From NCBI RefSeq assembly GCF_000764305.2, contig NW_025935765.1, forward strand, positions 620,001 to 684,000: a stretch of DNA of 64,000 nucleotides, given 5' to 3'. The notes under the pieces are model-generated. The model was not told the DNA's origin and ran no database searches. It worked only from the letters and a program-made list of their open reading frames with translations. This document shows positions 1 through 13,036 of the stretch, piece by piece. Numbering within the stretch: position 1 is the stretch's first letter; each line of letters opens with the position of its first letter. The position numbers were made by a program, and so were the translations under genes. Source of the DNA: Hyalella azteca. Its lineage: Eukaryota; Arthropoda; Malacostraca; Amphipoda; Hyalellidae.

Positions 1-307
1 TTAAATATGAGAATATTACAGCAAATATGGTTGTTATCAGAACCTCAACAATAATAATTTATAGACATTGATGAGCATGGTGTAAAGTGGTACTACCCGC
101 ATAATTCAGCATAATAGTAATACAAATTTTGAAACATAATATTTTATATTTATTTCCTAAAGCTGACGCCTTGCCACATAGCTGAAATGAGAGTATGAGA
201 AGTATGGACTCTTTATCCAGTAACGCATTAAGGGTGGAAATACAATGTTTAACCTTTCTCAGATACCACTACCCACATCATCAGACAAACGACAATTTTT
301 TTTGTTT

Positions 308-447
308 CATCCAAGCCGAAAACGTAATATTAAAATAAATATCTATAAATATATCAAAAAATTGGGCTGAAAACACTGGATTCATCTAAGCCGAAAACGT
401 AATAATAAAATAAATATCTATATATATCAAAAAAGTGCGCTGAAAAC
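308..447. repeat. 75-bp direct tandem duplication
   Basis: Two copies beginning catccaagccgaaaacgtaa (308) and catctaagccgaaaacgtaa (383), each ending near gctgaaaaca. They differ by a few substitutions and small indels. Confidence 0.85.
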
Positions 448-528
448 ATGAGAAATGAAATGAGGTTGAGGCGCTGCAGGTCCCAGAGGAGTAGCGATAG
501 CAATTGCCAGATTGCGGAGCCGGAACAG

Positions 529-857
529 TCATTCCGGCGACGCCTGTGTCGCAGCCTTGTATTGCGCTGAAATTGTATAATGTTCCCATATAACTCATTG
601 ATGTATTATTATTGTGAAGTATTATTGTATTATTATTATATTATTGATATGAAGTATTATTGGTGGAATGTAAAATCCGTTATTTCACTTGATTAATAAG
701 AATGATTAAGAAACAAGTCATTCGACGCCTCTGTCGCAGCCCTGCGTATTGCGCTGAAATTGTATAATGTTCTCATATAACTTTGAAGTATTATTGATGT
801 GAAGTATTATTAATTAAATGTAAAATCCGTTATTTCACTCGATTAATAAGAATGAAT
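529..857. repeat. ~190-bp direct tandem duplication
   Basis: Copy one starts near 529 and copy two at 718. Both share gacgcctctgtcgcagcc-like starts, attgcgctgaaattgtataa, a run of gaagtattatt motifs, and a shared end taaaatccgttatttcac then gattaataagaatga. The internal gaagtattatt segment differs in length. Confidence 0.85.
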
Positions 858-3800
858 TAGAAGAAATTCAATACCAGCATTTTAAAATAGTCATTAGATT
901 TGGGCGTCGTATCTATACTACAAACCCAGAAGCTTGTGACTAACTTTAGCCTATAGTGAATAAAATGTTGGATGTTTTATTTCTATCATTTCCTTGATAT
1001 ACTATCTTACGCACTTTAATTGTAGGTACAACTATTCATCCCACTGAACATTTAGAAACTCTTTTCAAATGTTCAATGTTCAAATTCAAATTCCAATGTT
1101 CAATACGCCTAATGTTATTTCGGACATTACAGATCGCACATTTTGCTTATTTATGATCTTATGAAGATACATTTTATTTTATTGTTGATGGTCTAATGAT
1201 TGAATAGTCATTCGATTTTGTTAAGGCTGAAGGATGATACGGCATAATGAGCTGATTTTTCGCAATTGGTTAGGCATTCGCGCGACTTTACGTAAAGAAT
1301 ATGATTTTCACCAGAAATGCCCAGCGGATGTGATTTTCAAATAATTCATAAGGAGACCCATGAACTGGGATTTTCAGAGTGCTTTCCAACAACAAAGATT
1401 ACATAAGCAAATTTTTGTTAAGACGCTCATAAATAATTTAATTCATTAATTTAAAATATTTTGATATATTGTTGAACGTTTGATATTTTTTGGCATGCAC
1501 GTGAGAATGCGGTCACGCAGGTTGCTTGCTATGTGAGTAAATAACGTTCACTGGCCTCACGCATCCAACCGGCTTCCACGCTCGCGTCGGAACAGAAAGG
1601 CAAGGGGTAACATAACTGCAATGAGAAAAACTCTATGCAACCATTTTTTCTTATACACTTTTGCGGAAAAAAAGTGAGAGCTCAGGAATATTTGCAAAGG
1701 CGTGTAATCCCACAAAGTGGTCGGGAGGTTGTTCTCGCAGCCTTGAAACAGAATGCGAAATAAAGCTGCAATTCTGCAGAAAAAATCTTTCATCTCGACC
1801 GCAAGGCAACAATGTATTCTATCAGAAGCATGTCATAAAAACCGGTATCTGGAAGCTCAGTTTTCCGCTATAAGCAACAAAACCTGACACAGTTGAAAGC
1901 TGCATTACACTATTTAATAATGAAACAATGATGAGTCACAAACGCGGAACTAAGCGGGTTAAAGGAAACATTTTATCATCGCATTTGATGGTTTTCTACA
2001 AATAATAAATGAAAACGTGGTCAACGTGCAAGGCAGAAAATGAAACGTTTTTTTTTCAGAAGCTTGCTTTCTGTCGAGTGACTTTATGAAAATTTCGATT
2101 GTACCAAGTCGTGATTTCAACCAACTTAATTCTTATATAGAAGTAGTTTTAGTTCAGATAACCATGAATAAAATCATCCTCTAGTGTTTTTGGAAGGAAT
2201 ATATGAAATTTAATGGGGAATTGACAAGCTTTCTCTTGAAAAGCATCGCAAATTGAGTCAATTTAAAATATTCTCAATATTCTTAATAATACTTATACTC
2301 AATTGGCAATATATCCAATGAATGCATTGGAAAAAAAGTTGTTGAAATGACTATTAATTTTGGGCACAAAATGATAAAAGATAAAATTACAATCATAGTT
2401 ATGGCCAAGTTCCTCAGCTGATCGTGCAACTTAAATCTAATCAATTAAATTATTTACTACATTTACATTTTAATTTTGAGACGCATATACGAGCATCACA
2501 GACCGTGGAGCAGCGTACGATAGCAAAGCAGACAATATTATTTATATTGCTTGGAGTGAAAACAATGTAATTTTCCATCTACAGTGTATAGCGTGATTAA
2601 TCGAAATAAGACTGCTATTGAAATTCATGTCTCGGTTAAATTATGCTTAGAAATGGCTACAGGAAAACTACTAATACATAAGCAGTTTTCAATTTAACTG
2701 CGTTTCTTTCTCATAAACAGATGGTACCCGTACACACACAGCTTAGAAAAATCGTAGTCTGAATAATTAATTATGTCTTTAAGTTAATGTGAGTTTGTGC
2801 AAGCAGTATAATTGTCTTCATTCACCAGAGCTTACGATTATCTGACAACAAACGGACCGTATAATTAAAACGAGTAAATAAAAATATTATTTGAAGTGTC
2901 AAGCGCACGAATGCTCACATGGAAGTAAGACAGTTAACTTTTATATGCCTTTAAATTACTTAACAGGCGCTCAATGCGATCTCAAAAATGCCGGCCCGCC
3001 TTTGAACGTAACGGAAAGTCTTACCTCACGTCGACCACAGGCGCGGCATTCTCACAGTTTCGAAATTAACTTTCCATTTTGATCATTTCGCTAATTAAAA
3101 CGAGTGCCTGACTAATTATGTTGGTATACAAGAGCCGTATTTTACTGGATTGCAGACGGTCGTATGAGGCTAGGCTTCCAGTTATATATTTCCGAATAAT
3201 GAGTTTGTGCAGCCAAGTGCTATGAGGGCTGAAAAGCATTACGGTTTTCTAAACATATAGAAAATATCAAGAAATTAGTTTAGAAGTAAAGATACTCGAT
3301 GAAATATAATCCAGCAAGGAAAACAATTTCCCTTGCAAGTTCTTCCAGGGATCCAGGAAATTATTGTACATGTTATATCTGTTTATGCTTCATGGCACGG
3401 TAAACAACAGCTTCATATTGGCAGAAAATCATAGTAGTATTGGCAGCCAACATTCAGTTCATTGTTTAGTTTACGACTGGAATATGTTAAATTTAGTTAT
3501 TTTTAGTTATTTAGTTAACGGTGCTTAATCAGAGAGTAAATTAAATTTGTGTGATGGAAGATTATTTACAATTAAAAGCAAAAACACAACATTCGTGAGG
3601 AATGCCATTGGTGCCTTCATTAGCAGAATAATCATCTGAAAAATCTGAAAATCAAAGTGCAATGTTTAAAAATCAATTAAAACAATTAGATCGCGATAGG
3701 AGTTAATCACACGTTAGATGAACGGTATACTTCGATTAAAAATTAAGCTACAAACAAACCAAGACGTCAAAATAAATCCCTCGTAAATAAAGTTTAACTG

Positions 3801-4084
3801 CAAAACAGGACAATTAATCCGTCCGGGAATAATTTTTGTAAAGTCTGCAAGGCTTCACATCAAAGCTAGTGTTAGGATAAACTACGTTTTCGTAATCTAA
3901 CGTCTTCAAATTAAAAACGATTACTAGCTCCAAAATTTCAGAGCTTCAAAAATTTAAGATTCTGCTACGTCATCTTCAAGCTAAAGGTAATTCAGGTTAA
4001 ATTCTGTGATCGAAGCATGTTATATTCAACATAGAACAAACTTTTTAGAACAAAATAAATCATTTCACTTTTAAATTAGCATTA
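858..4084. other. AT-rich gene-free DNA
   Basis: No ORF with recognisable protein features, no arrays and no identifiable element. Small open frames at 1557-1873 and 2891-3082 lack any protein-like signature. Confidence 0.6.
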
Positions 4085-4445
4085 TTATTTCATGGCTCTA
4101 AGAGTTTTACAATCATCGCTATTATTTTAAAGCTCGAAGCTTTTTTATTCACCGCTATTATTATAAAGCTCGATGATTTTACATTCATCGTTATTATTTT
4201 AAAGCTCGAATGTTTTACATTCACCGATATTATTTCAAAGCTCGAAGCTTTTATATGCGCCGCTTTCATTTCACAGCTTGATTCGCCGCTATTATTGTAA
4301 AGCTCGAAGCTTTTATCATTCATCGCTATTATATAAAAGCTCGAAGCTTTTACATTTATCACTATTATATGAAAGCTCGAAGCTTTTACATTCACCACTG
4401 GCATTTTAAATCTCGAAGCTTTAACATTCACCGCTATTATTTGGG
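4085..4445. repeat. 36-bp tandem array rich in AAGCTT palindromes
   Basis: About ten units of aaagctcgaagcttttacat followed by tcaccgctattatttt. Every intact unit has the palindromic core aagctcgaagctt. One unit near 4262-4285 is shortened. The unit length is a multiple of three, so frames stay open through it; this does not indicate a protein. Confidence 0.93.
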
Positions 4446-4700
4446 AACTCCAAACCAAATTCTGCACCGAAGTCTTTTAAAAAATACGAGTCCATCGTCG
4501 AGTTTGTGCGCTCGAGTCCCGAGTTTTGTTTTGCTCGAGGCGCTGTCGAAGGCGAGTCGCTGGAGGCTATTTGCCCAGCAATCGCTAATTGTTGAGACCA
4601 TTAAGGATCTCAGGGCGAAAACAATTCTGCTATTGGCATTCTTATTATTTATATAACGAAGCTGCTGCTCGGGCTGGAAAAAACTGGACTTCAAATTCGT
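4446..4700. other. GC-rich non-repetitive island
   Basis: Clearly higher GC than surroundings, with gagtttgtgcgctcgagtcc and a cgctaattgttgagac segment. No convincing coding frame. Possible regulatory DNA; inference only. Confidence 0.3.
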
Positions 4701-5515
4701 GTTTTGAAGCATCTCACGGAATAAAAATTTACTAACAAAAAAGCGAGCACTCGGCTCGCCATCATCATTGATTGACGGTAACGATGTTTATGTACACGTT
4801 GGATTTTTGAAAGAGGCTTTTATGAGGTTTTACTTTGGAAAATATTATTGCTAGAGGGCAGATAAAAGTTTGAAGCAGAACCAGTGTGGGAGGAGTACAC
4901 TTGATAAGGGAAAAATTAGTGATCGTTCCATAAACTGTAGAAGGCAAATAGCTTTGTAAGTGCTGAAAATATAAAAATCACGGACTACAAAAAATAATTA
5001 ATAAACATTACACAAAATAATATTCTACAGTAAAGTAGCTAGTGCAAGCTTACACCATATCTATAATGTATTTATCAGAAAATTAGTTTGTGTGTAGGTT
5101 GGACTCCGAAGGTTGAAAACATGGGGATTTTCGAGCGGCCTAAACAATAACAATCTTATAGAGATATTACCAGGGTCCCAAATTTTACTTCTAACGGGTA
5201 AACTCAAAGCGAACGCTGGATGAAAATAGTAAAATTCTACTCCAATGAAAGTTTATTCTTATCATATCAGTTATGAAAAACCATTTTATAATCAATAACA
5301 TTATTTTTATTATAACATAAATAATATAAATTTTTTCGCTAATATTTTACGTCTTAGATTGGAAGCAGAAGACATCACACAGTTATTCATGTTTTAGCGG
5401 ATTTCAAAAGATTTTCAAATTTATTGACGTCTCTCAAATTTCTTTAATGACGACGTCAACCTTAGATTATTTGATTATTTTTAAGCTTAATCGACACGCC
5501 GTGGGCTCAAGTTCT
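4701..5515. other. AT-rich gene-free DNA
   Basis: Nothing recognisable. Confidence 0.5.
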
Positions 5516-5524
5516 TCGGTTACC

Positions 5525-6018
5525 TTCAATGGTACGGGGTTGCTGCTACCCAATTGTACCGGGTTGGGACTACCGAATTGTAATGGGTTGGGTTGGGACC
5601 ACCCAATTGTACGGGGTTGGGGCCACACAATTGTTCGGGGTTGGGGCCACACAATTGTTCGGGGTTGGAGCTACCCAATTGTACGGGGTTGGAGCTACCC
5701 AATTGTTCGGAGTTGGAGCTACCCAATTGTACGGGGTTGGAGCTACCCAATTGCACGGAGTTAGGGCTACCCAATTGCAAGCACGGAATTGGGGCTACCC
5801 AATTGCACGGAGTTGGGGCTACCCAATTGCACGGAGTTGGGGCTACCCAATTGCACGGAGTTGGGGCTACCCAATTGCATGCACGGAGTTGGGGCTACCC
5901 AATTGCACGGAGTTGGGGCTACCCAATTGCACGGACTAGGGGCTACCCAATTGCACGAGGTTTGGGCCACCCAATTGTACGGATTTTGGGCTTCTAAATT
6001 GTACGGGGTTGTGGCTAC
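5525..6018. repeat. 24-bp tandem array (CAATTG-containing)
   Basis: About 20 units of ggggttggagctacccaatt plus gtac, drifting to ggagttggggctacccaatt plus gcac in the right half. Two units carry a four-base gcat or gcaa insertion (near 5778 and 5879). The 24-base unit keeps frames open on both strands, so open frames here are by-products. Confidence 0.95.
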
Positions 6019-6340
6019 GTAAACCCGGACGCCATGACCAAGAAGGAAGTTTGACTTCTCCTGGGGCCTCTGCACGGTTCTTAATATCTCTGGATGAGAT
6101 AAAATCTGTCCACTTTTGCGTTGTTGGCAATCAAGCGAGCGACGATAAACTCAAGTCAAGGAGTCAGATTGCTTTGCCAGCCTCTCAAAAAACCGGACTC
6201 CCAAAACAGCAGCCGGGCATTCATTAGCCTGAACTTCCTGTGAGGGATTTTTGGAAAATATTTCGCTAGGTTCAGCCTTCGCTCCAAGGCACCAGGCTCG
6301 CCAATCTCTGTACCTTAGCAGCCAGCTCCGGGCCAAAGAG
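6019..6340. other. GC-rich non-repetitive island
   Basis: Higher GC unique sequence between the 24-bp array and the dispersed element copy, including cagcagccgggcattcatta. No coding signature. Candidate conserved non-coding or regulatory DNA by composition only. Confidence 0.3.
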
Positions 6341-6433
6341 AAATATTAATAAACGGGGAATTTTCAAACGAGTTGTATGAAGGAAACCTGTAACAAGGAC
6401 ACACGCAAATCAATTTTCACTCGTGAAAAAATT

Positions 6434-6586
6434 ATTTTTAGCGTATTTTCTCATTTATGGAAAAAGGCGCTATTGTGCTCGTCATGTCCGTCCGTCTGTT
6501 TGTCCGTGACTTCCCGGACGGACGAGAGTATGCGCTCTCTGTCACTCACTGCAGTCAGTGCAGTGAGTACTGATTTAATTTTTTCC
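6434..6586 (-). mobile_element. Copy 1 of a short non-autonomous dispersed element
   Basis: Reverse-orientation copy of the family also at 18848, 39673 and 59424. Shared landmarks: tttttagcgtattttctcat at one end, a tgctcgtcatgtccgtccgt tract, then gcgctctctgtcactcactg and gagtactgatttaatttttt at the other. The family has an internal inverted repeat (gcgcattttctc and gagaaaatgcgc; here diverged). No coding capacity. Confidence 0.75.
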
Positions 6587-6989
6587 AAAATGGTACTGGT
6601 CAGAAGAGGAACATTAAAACCTTTACTTAGCTTAGCGACACCTCAATATGCAAGTGCATACCATGGATACTATTGTATACATCAAACCATGACCAATGAT
6701 TTATAATAATTTGCGATCTGCTTATCGGGGCAGCATACAAAGTTTAATAGCAACAACGATACGAGGCTACAAAAACAAACAGAAATGTTCTAAAATATAA
6801 ATTAGAAGAAGACACGCGTTTTGCCTATATAATCACTTATCACAGATTAGCAACATCACAAGGAAATGACAATCAAAAGTGATTTTAACATTGCAATATA
6901 GTGATACTAATTGAGGAATACTAAAAAGCAGGTGAAATAAACATACATGAACATCATAACATACATCATATACATACAGTAACAGGATA

Positions 6990-7020
<31 letters not shown>
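6990..7020. repeat. (ATT)n microsatellite
   Basis: Ten or so uninterrupted att units. Confidence 0.95.
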
Positions 7021-7064
7021 GAGAATATTATTAGGAATAACATATAGATAATTTCAATGATGGT

Positions 7065-7260
7065 TCAAATCACGTGCAAGATAAACGCGCAAAGTAAGCT
7101 CGTGAGCGTCGTAGACGCTCAGCAACCGCAGTTGCTGGCAAAATATTTAATGAAGTCGCTGCAGGATTTAAGGCGCTCCGAGGCTGCGTGCTTTAAGCTC
7201 GCATTCACGTCAGTTGCTGCGGAGGGCATTGATTTAAGGGCTTTTTAGGGCGGGCGTTTT
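7065..7260. other. GC-rich non-repetitive island
   Basis: Contains gagcgtcgtagacgctcagc (a short inverted repeat, gagcgtc/gacgctc) and cagcaaccgcagttgctg. No recognisable protein. Possible regulatory DNA. Confidence 0.3.
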
Positions 7261-10200
7261 TGGTCTAATTACGTGGAGGAAACGTGCGAAGGCCGACGTC
7301 ATTCACTGTCAAGACGTGGCACTCCGTGCTCAACAGGAGGCACTGGCACTGCCATCATCCCCGCCAAGTGCCAGTCATTAGAACTGTTCAAGTGTTGTGC
7401 AGAAACAATTGAATTACTGGACCGTAATGATTCAAGAGCAATGATTTGCGACTGACGTGCGTTGGCTGCTCATCATCAGGCGTAATGAGACAGGCTCTCC
7501 AGTAGGCCTTTGATGTTGCATCATGTCTAAACAGTTCTGTATCTATACTGAGCATTCTGTGCCTCACGATCTATTTTATTATCAAGTTTCAAAATGGAAA
7601 AGGATTGCACAGATTCTTAGAGTTATCTGGAGAAAATTTAATCCTGATCTACAGAGAAATTAAATATTTTTGTGGGATATGGTAAACACTGATTTAACTT
7701 TTTCCTCATTCAATAAGGTTCATAAAACCAAATTCAGGCAATTCATATGTAAGTACAAATAAAATAATTTTTAATTATTTAATTCAGTGCAAATAAGTAC
7801 AATTGATATGTAGTATAAATATATAGTACACAACCAATGGAACATGAGCGGTTAAAGTGTAGATAGGCGTTGATAGCTAAGAAATCTTAAAAAAACTTCT
7901 TTGTTTAAGAAAACGCATTTGGTTTGAACAAAGTTACATATAATAAAATAGAACTAACAAAGGCAAGTCTTCAATATTCATAACCAAAATATTGGAATTA
8001 TATTCTAAACAAAGAAAAGTTTTATCGAATTGAAAATTCAGTTAAAGACATGACCTCGACGTGGCGCGTAGCAAGCGTTAATACTTGTGTATTGACACTC
8101 AAATTGCAGGTACTGCTACGAGGTAGGTTTGCTGTAGTAATGATCAACTGACACGATGATACGTTTTATGAAACTGTGCATTCCTCTGACTATATATAAG
8201 CACGTCCTTGCAAGGCAAAAAGAGGCGTGTGGAAGATGCTAGCTATAATGTTTACTGATTAACAGCACAGAAATACAAATTGTTAGTTATGTATACATTT
8301 AAAGAAAACTATTAGTATATTGAAACTTCTAATGAGGTAAATGGTTGGTTTCAAGCACCAAGAGACTCATAAAAAAAGTTATAGATTGAATCAAGAAACC
8401 GGGATCATCCAAAATAAAGCGTGATGGTCTATATATCCGTAAATAAAATAGTTGAAATCTCACTGTCGGCAATGATGTTAACGAAAATTCGAAGTTCAAG
8501 AATTTTTCGAAAATAATCCGATAGTCCGAATAAAACTATTCTGCACTCGTATAAATTCATAGCTGTGCAGATTCCGAGTAAAAATTTCTAATGAGCGCAC
8601 GTCATTTTTTATTCGTGCAGTCAATTTTAAAACATAAAATTTTCTTGTCTTCAATGTGAATTTCGATGGAGTATATGAGCATTATAGCCTGTGCTATTTA
8701 TTTAAGTTCACAGGTAAAGCAACATCAAAAGAAATAAACGATAGAGATAAAAATTTGTTAACATACATGTAAAATGGTTTTGTTTAATCCATATTAAATG
8801 TTTTCAATAATGAGTTTTTAGATCAGCGATGAAGTCTCACAAGAAGAATTAAGCGTCCCTACAGCTCCATTGCTAGCACTGCGGGCACGGCGCTCTACAA
8901 GAACATCCCTCGCAAACTAGGCTGAAATTTACCACCAACGCAAAAGATATCTTCGAGGATAAAAGACTCGCGAGATTTTGTAAAGATTTTTTGACGCTGG
9001 CAACATTAGGTGATGATACCAAGACTACGGTGGCTAAAATTTCCTTCAGTGAACCTGGCGCGTGCGCGTATGTGGAGGAAGGGTGGCGACTGCGAGCCTA
9101 AGGCTCAAAACTTTGCGGCCGCAAAAACGTCCCGGCAAGAAAATGATTACGGAAGGGATTAGGACAGCCAAGATGTTGAAGGAAAATCGGGCGCGCACAA
9201 AGTGATGGATTAGCTGGAACCGTCCGGACCATAGATGCAACACGGGCACTAAAGGAGTTGTCTGCCGTCGTTACTAATGACGAAAATGAAACGTTACAAT
9301 AATTCCAGCGTTAGCGGTAACAAACTAATATCAGGAGCGTTGTAGCAACAAGCGCTGCTTTACACTTAGATATAAATGCGGTTAAAACAATCCAAGTGAT
9401 GATCCAGAGAGTCGTTGTCTAGGATTCGGATTGGGATAAATGATTTATTACTTGATAAATCTAAGGAAATATGAATATCGCAGGGCACAGATACATTGGT
9501 TTAAATTAGAGCAGCTTTACATCACTACTATGAACTAGAAACGGCTTGTAAATCTTCATTATTGCTATCAATAATAACAGAAATACAAACAACAGTGAGC
9601 GAACTTTACCAATGCCTTCCTCCCGTATATTGGTAAAGTATTTTAGCTACCGTGCACTCACATCAGACTTTTTCCACTGTTAAGCTGGTGTAGTCAGGAA
9701 TTTATTTTAGAAAACGTGGGATGGGTCGCATTCCGCAACGTTAGGTTGCTATGGAAATCATGGAAATAAAATCTCGTCATGTTGACTTTCGGTCTGTTAT
9801 TGCAGCCAATACGGTGAAGGGGGCAAAAATACGGTGTTGTGAGGGGCATCGTTTCTGGGATATATTTTTCCGAACGTTTTCGAGAAAAACGAGAATAACT
9901 TTCATCTCTAATGTGTTCTGGGCGATGGAACCTCAGTAATATGCATTTTTAATGACTTCCATGAGGGAACTGACTAACTCAAATGGCATTTTTGATGCTT
10001 TATGGCGTAATTACCAACATTTAATAAATATTATCAAGCATTGATCGAAATTACTTTCACAGAAAAAAATTTTGACTGCGTGTGTTCTTGCCTGCAGCGA
10101 TTCCACTAACTTAGCTCTGTTCTCGGCACGGACTGCTTAGGGAAAACTCAGTAAAATTAAATTTTCAATAAAAAATGCAGACAGTCAGAACTTCGACAGA

Positions 10201-11025
10201 GGCTGCGAGTGAAAATTTCGAACTGTGTAAAATCTTTATGGAGTTGTAATGATTGGAAGCCATGTTTTGAGTGAATCTTTGCTTTAGTTTTGTGAATCTT
10301 TGTCAAAAACTACGGCACGTTGATTTAACGATTTCGTGACGATTGGGATAATTTTAGGCGGTTTTTAGAGCCTGTAAGAAATAAGTTACTTGTAAGCTTG
10401 GGAGAAAATGGGAGAAAATGTCACAACAATTAATAAAATACTGGGATGCACAAAATTAAAACGGAAACTAATTGGAACCAGAAAGCGAACAAGGTCTGGG
10501 AATACGTTTACGGCTAATTACTATTGCAGCAGCAATTTTTTTGCACTATGGGGTGAAAAACAAGCCGACCGCGAAGCCGTCCCATACTGTTACGAAAATA
10601 ATTAAATATCTAACGTGTTAATCGTGTTAATATTTAATATAGTGATTAAACAGAGCTTATTACTTCGACAAAATACGGAACAGAGCGTCAATCCATTTTT
10701 TCTAAGTATTTTCTTCAAATTTTAGTTCAATAATGACCACAAAATGAAAAATTTCGAATACTTGGTTGTAAAAAATTTATGACAAGATAGATGCCGTGAT
10801 GAATAAATAGAATGAACAGATTTACTGAGGGATTTTTTTTAGTTTCAATAACAGTTATTCCGAAACCAACGAAGAAAAGATGATTCAACGTTTTTGAAAA
10901 GTACAATAAGGCACATGAAGAATATAGCAATCCAAGTAATAGAGCTGCAAATACATGGACAAATTCTTGTAAATCACTGGCAATACAAATAATATTACGA
11001 AACTATGTAGTCAATTTTATAATAA
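7261..11025. other. AT-rich gene-free DNA
   Basis: No gene, array or element recognised over 3.7 kb. A slightly GC-richer patch lies at 9040-9260. Confidence 0.55.
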
Positions 11026-11385
11026 CTAAGTGATGGTTTCACCCCATAAACTAAAAAAACTGCGGTGCAACTTATCCACGCGACAACATTTCTTCTCGCT
11101 TCGAGTCACTGACATGTGGAACAGCCTCCCTGAAGATATTGTTGACGCTTCGTGTATGAGCGCGTTCAAGAACAGACTAGACAAGGCCATGCATGAGCAT
11201 ATGTTTATTCTTAAAATGCCTCGTACCCTACGGAACAACTGAAATCTAGAAGCGATTTTTAATCTGCTGTCCGTTGAAAAGATCTGATCAAAAGGCCAGT
11301 CTAGTCAAGAAAAGTACAAGGATCGGCGACAGGTCTATCCAGGCCTATTCTTTAATGCCGAAGATACTATACTATACTATACTAA
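11026..11385 (+). mobile_element. 5'-truncated non-LTR retrotransposon (LINE) 3' end, copy 1
   Basis: A 70-residue frame at 11030-11242 has the typical C-terminal tail of LINE reverse transcriptases: KLRCNLSTRQHFFSLRVTDM then WNSLPEDIVDASCMSAFKNR then LDKAM. A 3' UTR shared with copies at 23275 and 54262 follows (gtcaagaaaagtacaaggat, ctattctttaatgccga), and then a terminal pentanucleotide repeat (atact)n at 11366-11384. The 5' truncation and short 3' tandem tail are typical of CR1/Jockey-like elements. The exact clade is not resolved. Dead copy with no RT catalytic core. Confidence 0.85.
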
Positions 11386-11554
11386 GTGCACTAACTCAGC
11401 TACGGAGAACAGCGGGACTTGAAGAAATTATTTTATAGACGAGTTGAGGAATTTCAAACTAGAAATTCTGCAACGCTTTATGAAAGCTCAACTATTAATT
11501 CCTGCCTAGAAACCATCACAGAGCAAGAGCTTATTATACCGTTAAAACATCAAC

Positions 11555-11925
11555 TTTAGGAAAATGGTAAGAAGAAGTAAGAAGAGTATTGGTAAGGAGA
11601 AGTGAGAGTATTGGTATGGAGAAGTGAGAATATTGTAAGGAGAAGTGAGAGTATTGTAAGGAAAAGTGAGAGTATTGGTAAGGAGAAGTGAGAGTATTGG
11701 TAAGGAGAAGTAAGAAGAGTATTGTAAGGAGAAGTGAGAGTATTAGTAAGGAGAAGTGAGAGTATTAATTGGTAAGGAGAAGTGAGAAATGAGAGTGTTG
11801 GTAAGGAGAAGTGAGAGTATTGGAAAGGAGAAGTGAGAGTATTGGTAAGGAGAAGTGAGAAATGAGAGTATTGGTACGGAAAAGTGAGAAGTGAGAGTAT
11901 TGGTAGGGAGAAGTGAGAATTGCTG
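11555..11925. repeat. 22-bp tandem array
   Basis: About 16 units of aggagaagtgagagtattgg plus ta with variable small indels (aagaag, gtgagaaat). Purine-rich on the plus strand (GA-rich), so potentially triplex-forming. Confidence 0.92.
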
Positions 11926-12737
11926 CCAAAGAATATTGGCTTACTATTTTACAAAAGTGATAAACTAACGTGAGCTATTGCATAATATGAAAGCTTGTAT
12001 AGAAATACCTGAACGATCATTACTACATACTACACATAAGCGTTGCATTTGGCATTCATACAAAATCAATTGCTAGCTAATTGAAGATGCATAGCAAGCG
12101 TTTAAAGGAAATGGCTTCACTTAATTCCACTCTCTCCACACCATCCGGTCGAAGTCAAGCAACTTGGCACATTATACCAAGAAATCCACTTATAACTTTC
12201 CATTCACGAATCACTTCACAGGTTCCATCATCTTACCAACGAGAAAATCTGAAAGCGGTTCTCACATTGAAGTTACTCTAGCCGACACGTGTTCACGACA
12301 TGCGTTCAAAGCAGCAAGAGCACTAGTGCTAAAGCATGAAGTTTTACCTCTACACACACCTTGTTTATTCAAGAAACTACCTTTGATCTTAGCCCAAATC
12401 CAGACATTTTAAAGCAAGGTTTTAAACTTACAATTTCTCTGAGCTCATAGTCGCGTCTTAAACTGAGATCAAGAGAGTTAGTTTCAGTTCTAAAGAAGAA
12501 TTAATTTAAGATGCACAATTTAAGCTCGAAGCGAACCAACGCATGAGATTTTGTAGAGGCCATTATCGACAGCTTCGTAGCTATAGAGCGAGTCTGGAAG
12601 AAGGGCTGCTAGCAGCACTCGTCTAGTCCGACAAAGGCATGGAACATCCTGAGCTCGGCTTTGCAGTAGCGTGTCTTCCCTAATTAAAGAGAATATCTGA
12701 TGAGCGGCGCCAGCCAACTTCGAAAAAGCCGTTGAAT
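11926..12737. other. Gene-free DNA with a GC-rich island at its right end
   Basis: AT-rich up to 12520; 12520-12730 is GC-richer (cgtctagtccgacaaaggca, gagcggcgccagcc-like). No coding signature. Confidence 0.4.
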
Positions 12738-13036
12738 AAGAAAGGCACTCGCTACTTATCCTTGCCTTGTGCTCACTCGAGTTTTACACCCGCCGAGGGT
12801 GAGGGTGAGATGCTTAGTTTAGTCTCACAAGTTAATTATTATAATTACACTCAGACACGCTTCCTCAGCTTGAATTATTTTCACTGTTTCATCCATCATA
12901 GCACGCTTGCTCAGCTTGAAAGGTACTCGCTACTTATCAATGCCTTGTGCTCACTCGAGTTGTACAAGATGCTTAGTTTGTTCTTACAAGTTAATTATTA
13001 TAATTACACTGAGACAAGCTAGCTCAGTTTGAATTA
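12738..13036. repeat. ~178-bp direct tandem duplication
   Basis: Copy one starts gaaaggcactcgctacttat (about 12740) and copy two gaaaggtactcgctacttat (12918). Both contain tgccttgtgctcactcgagt and aagttaattattataattac. The second copy lacks the accgagggtgaggg-like middle of the first. Confidence 0.88.

Noticed and set aside
5447..6075. Multiple overlapping 60-136 codon frames on both strands
   Set aside because: By-products of a 24-base repeat unit; mutually exclusive frames are all open.
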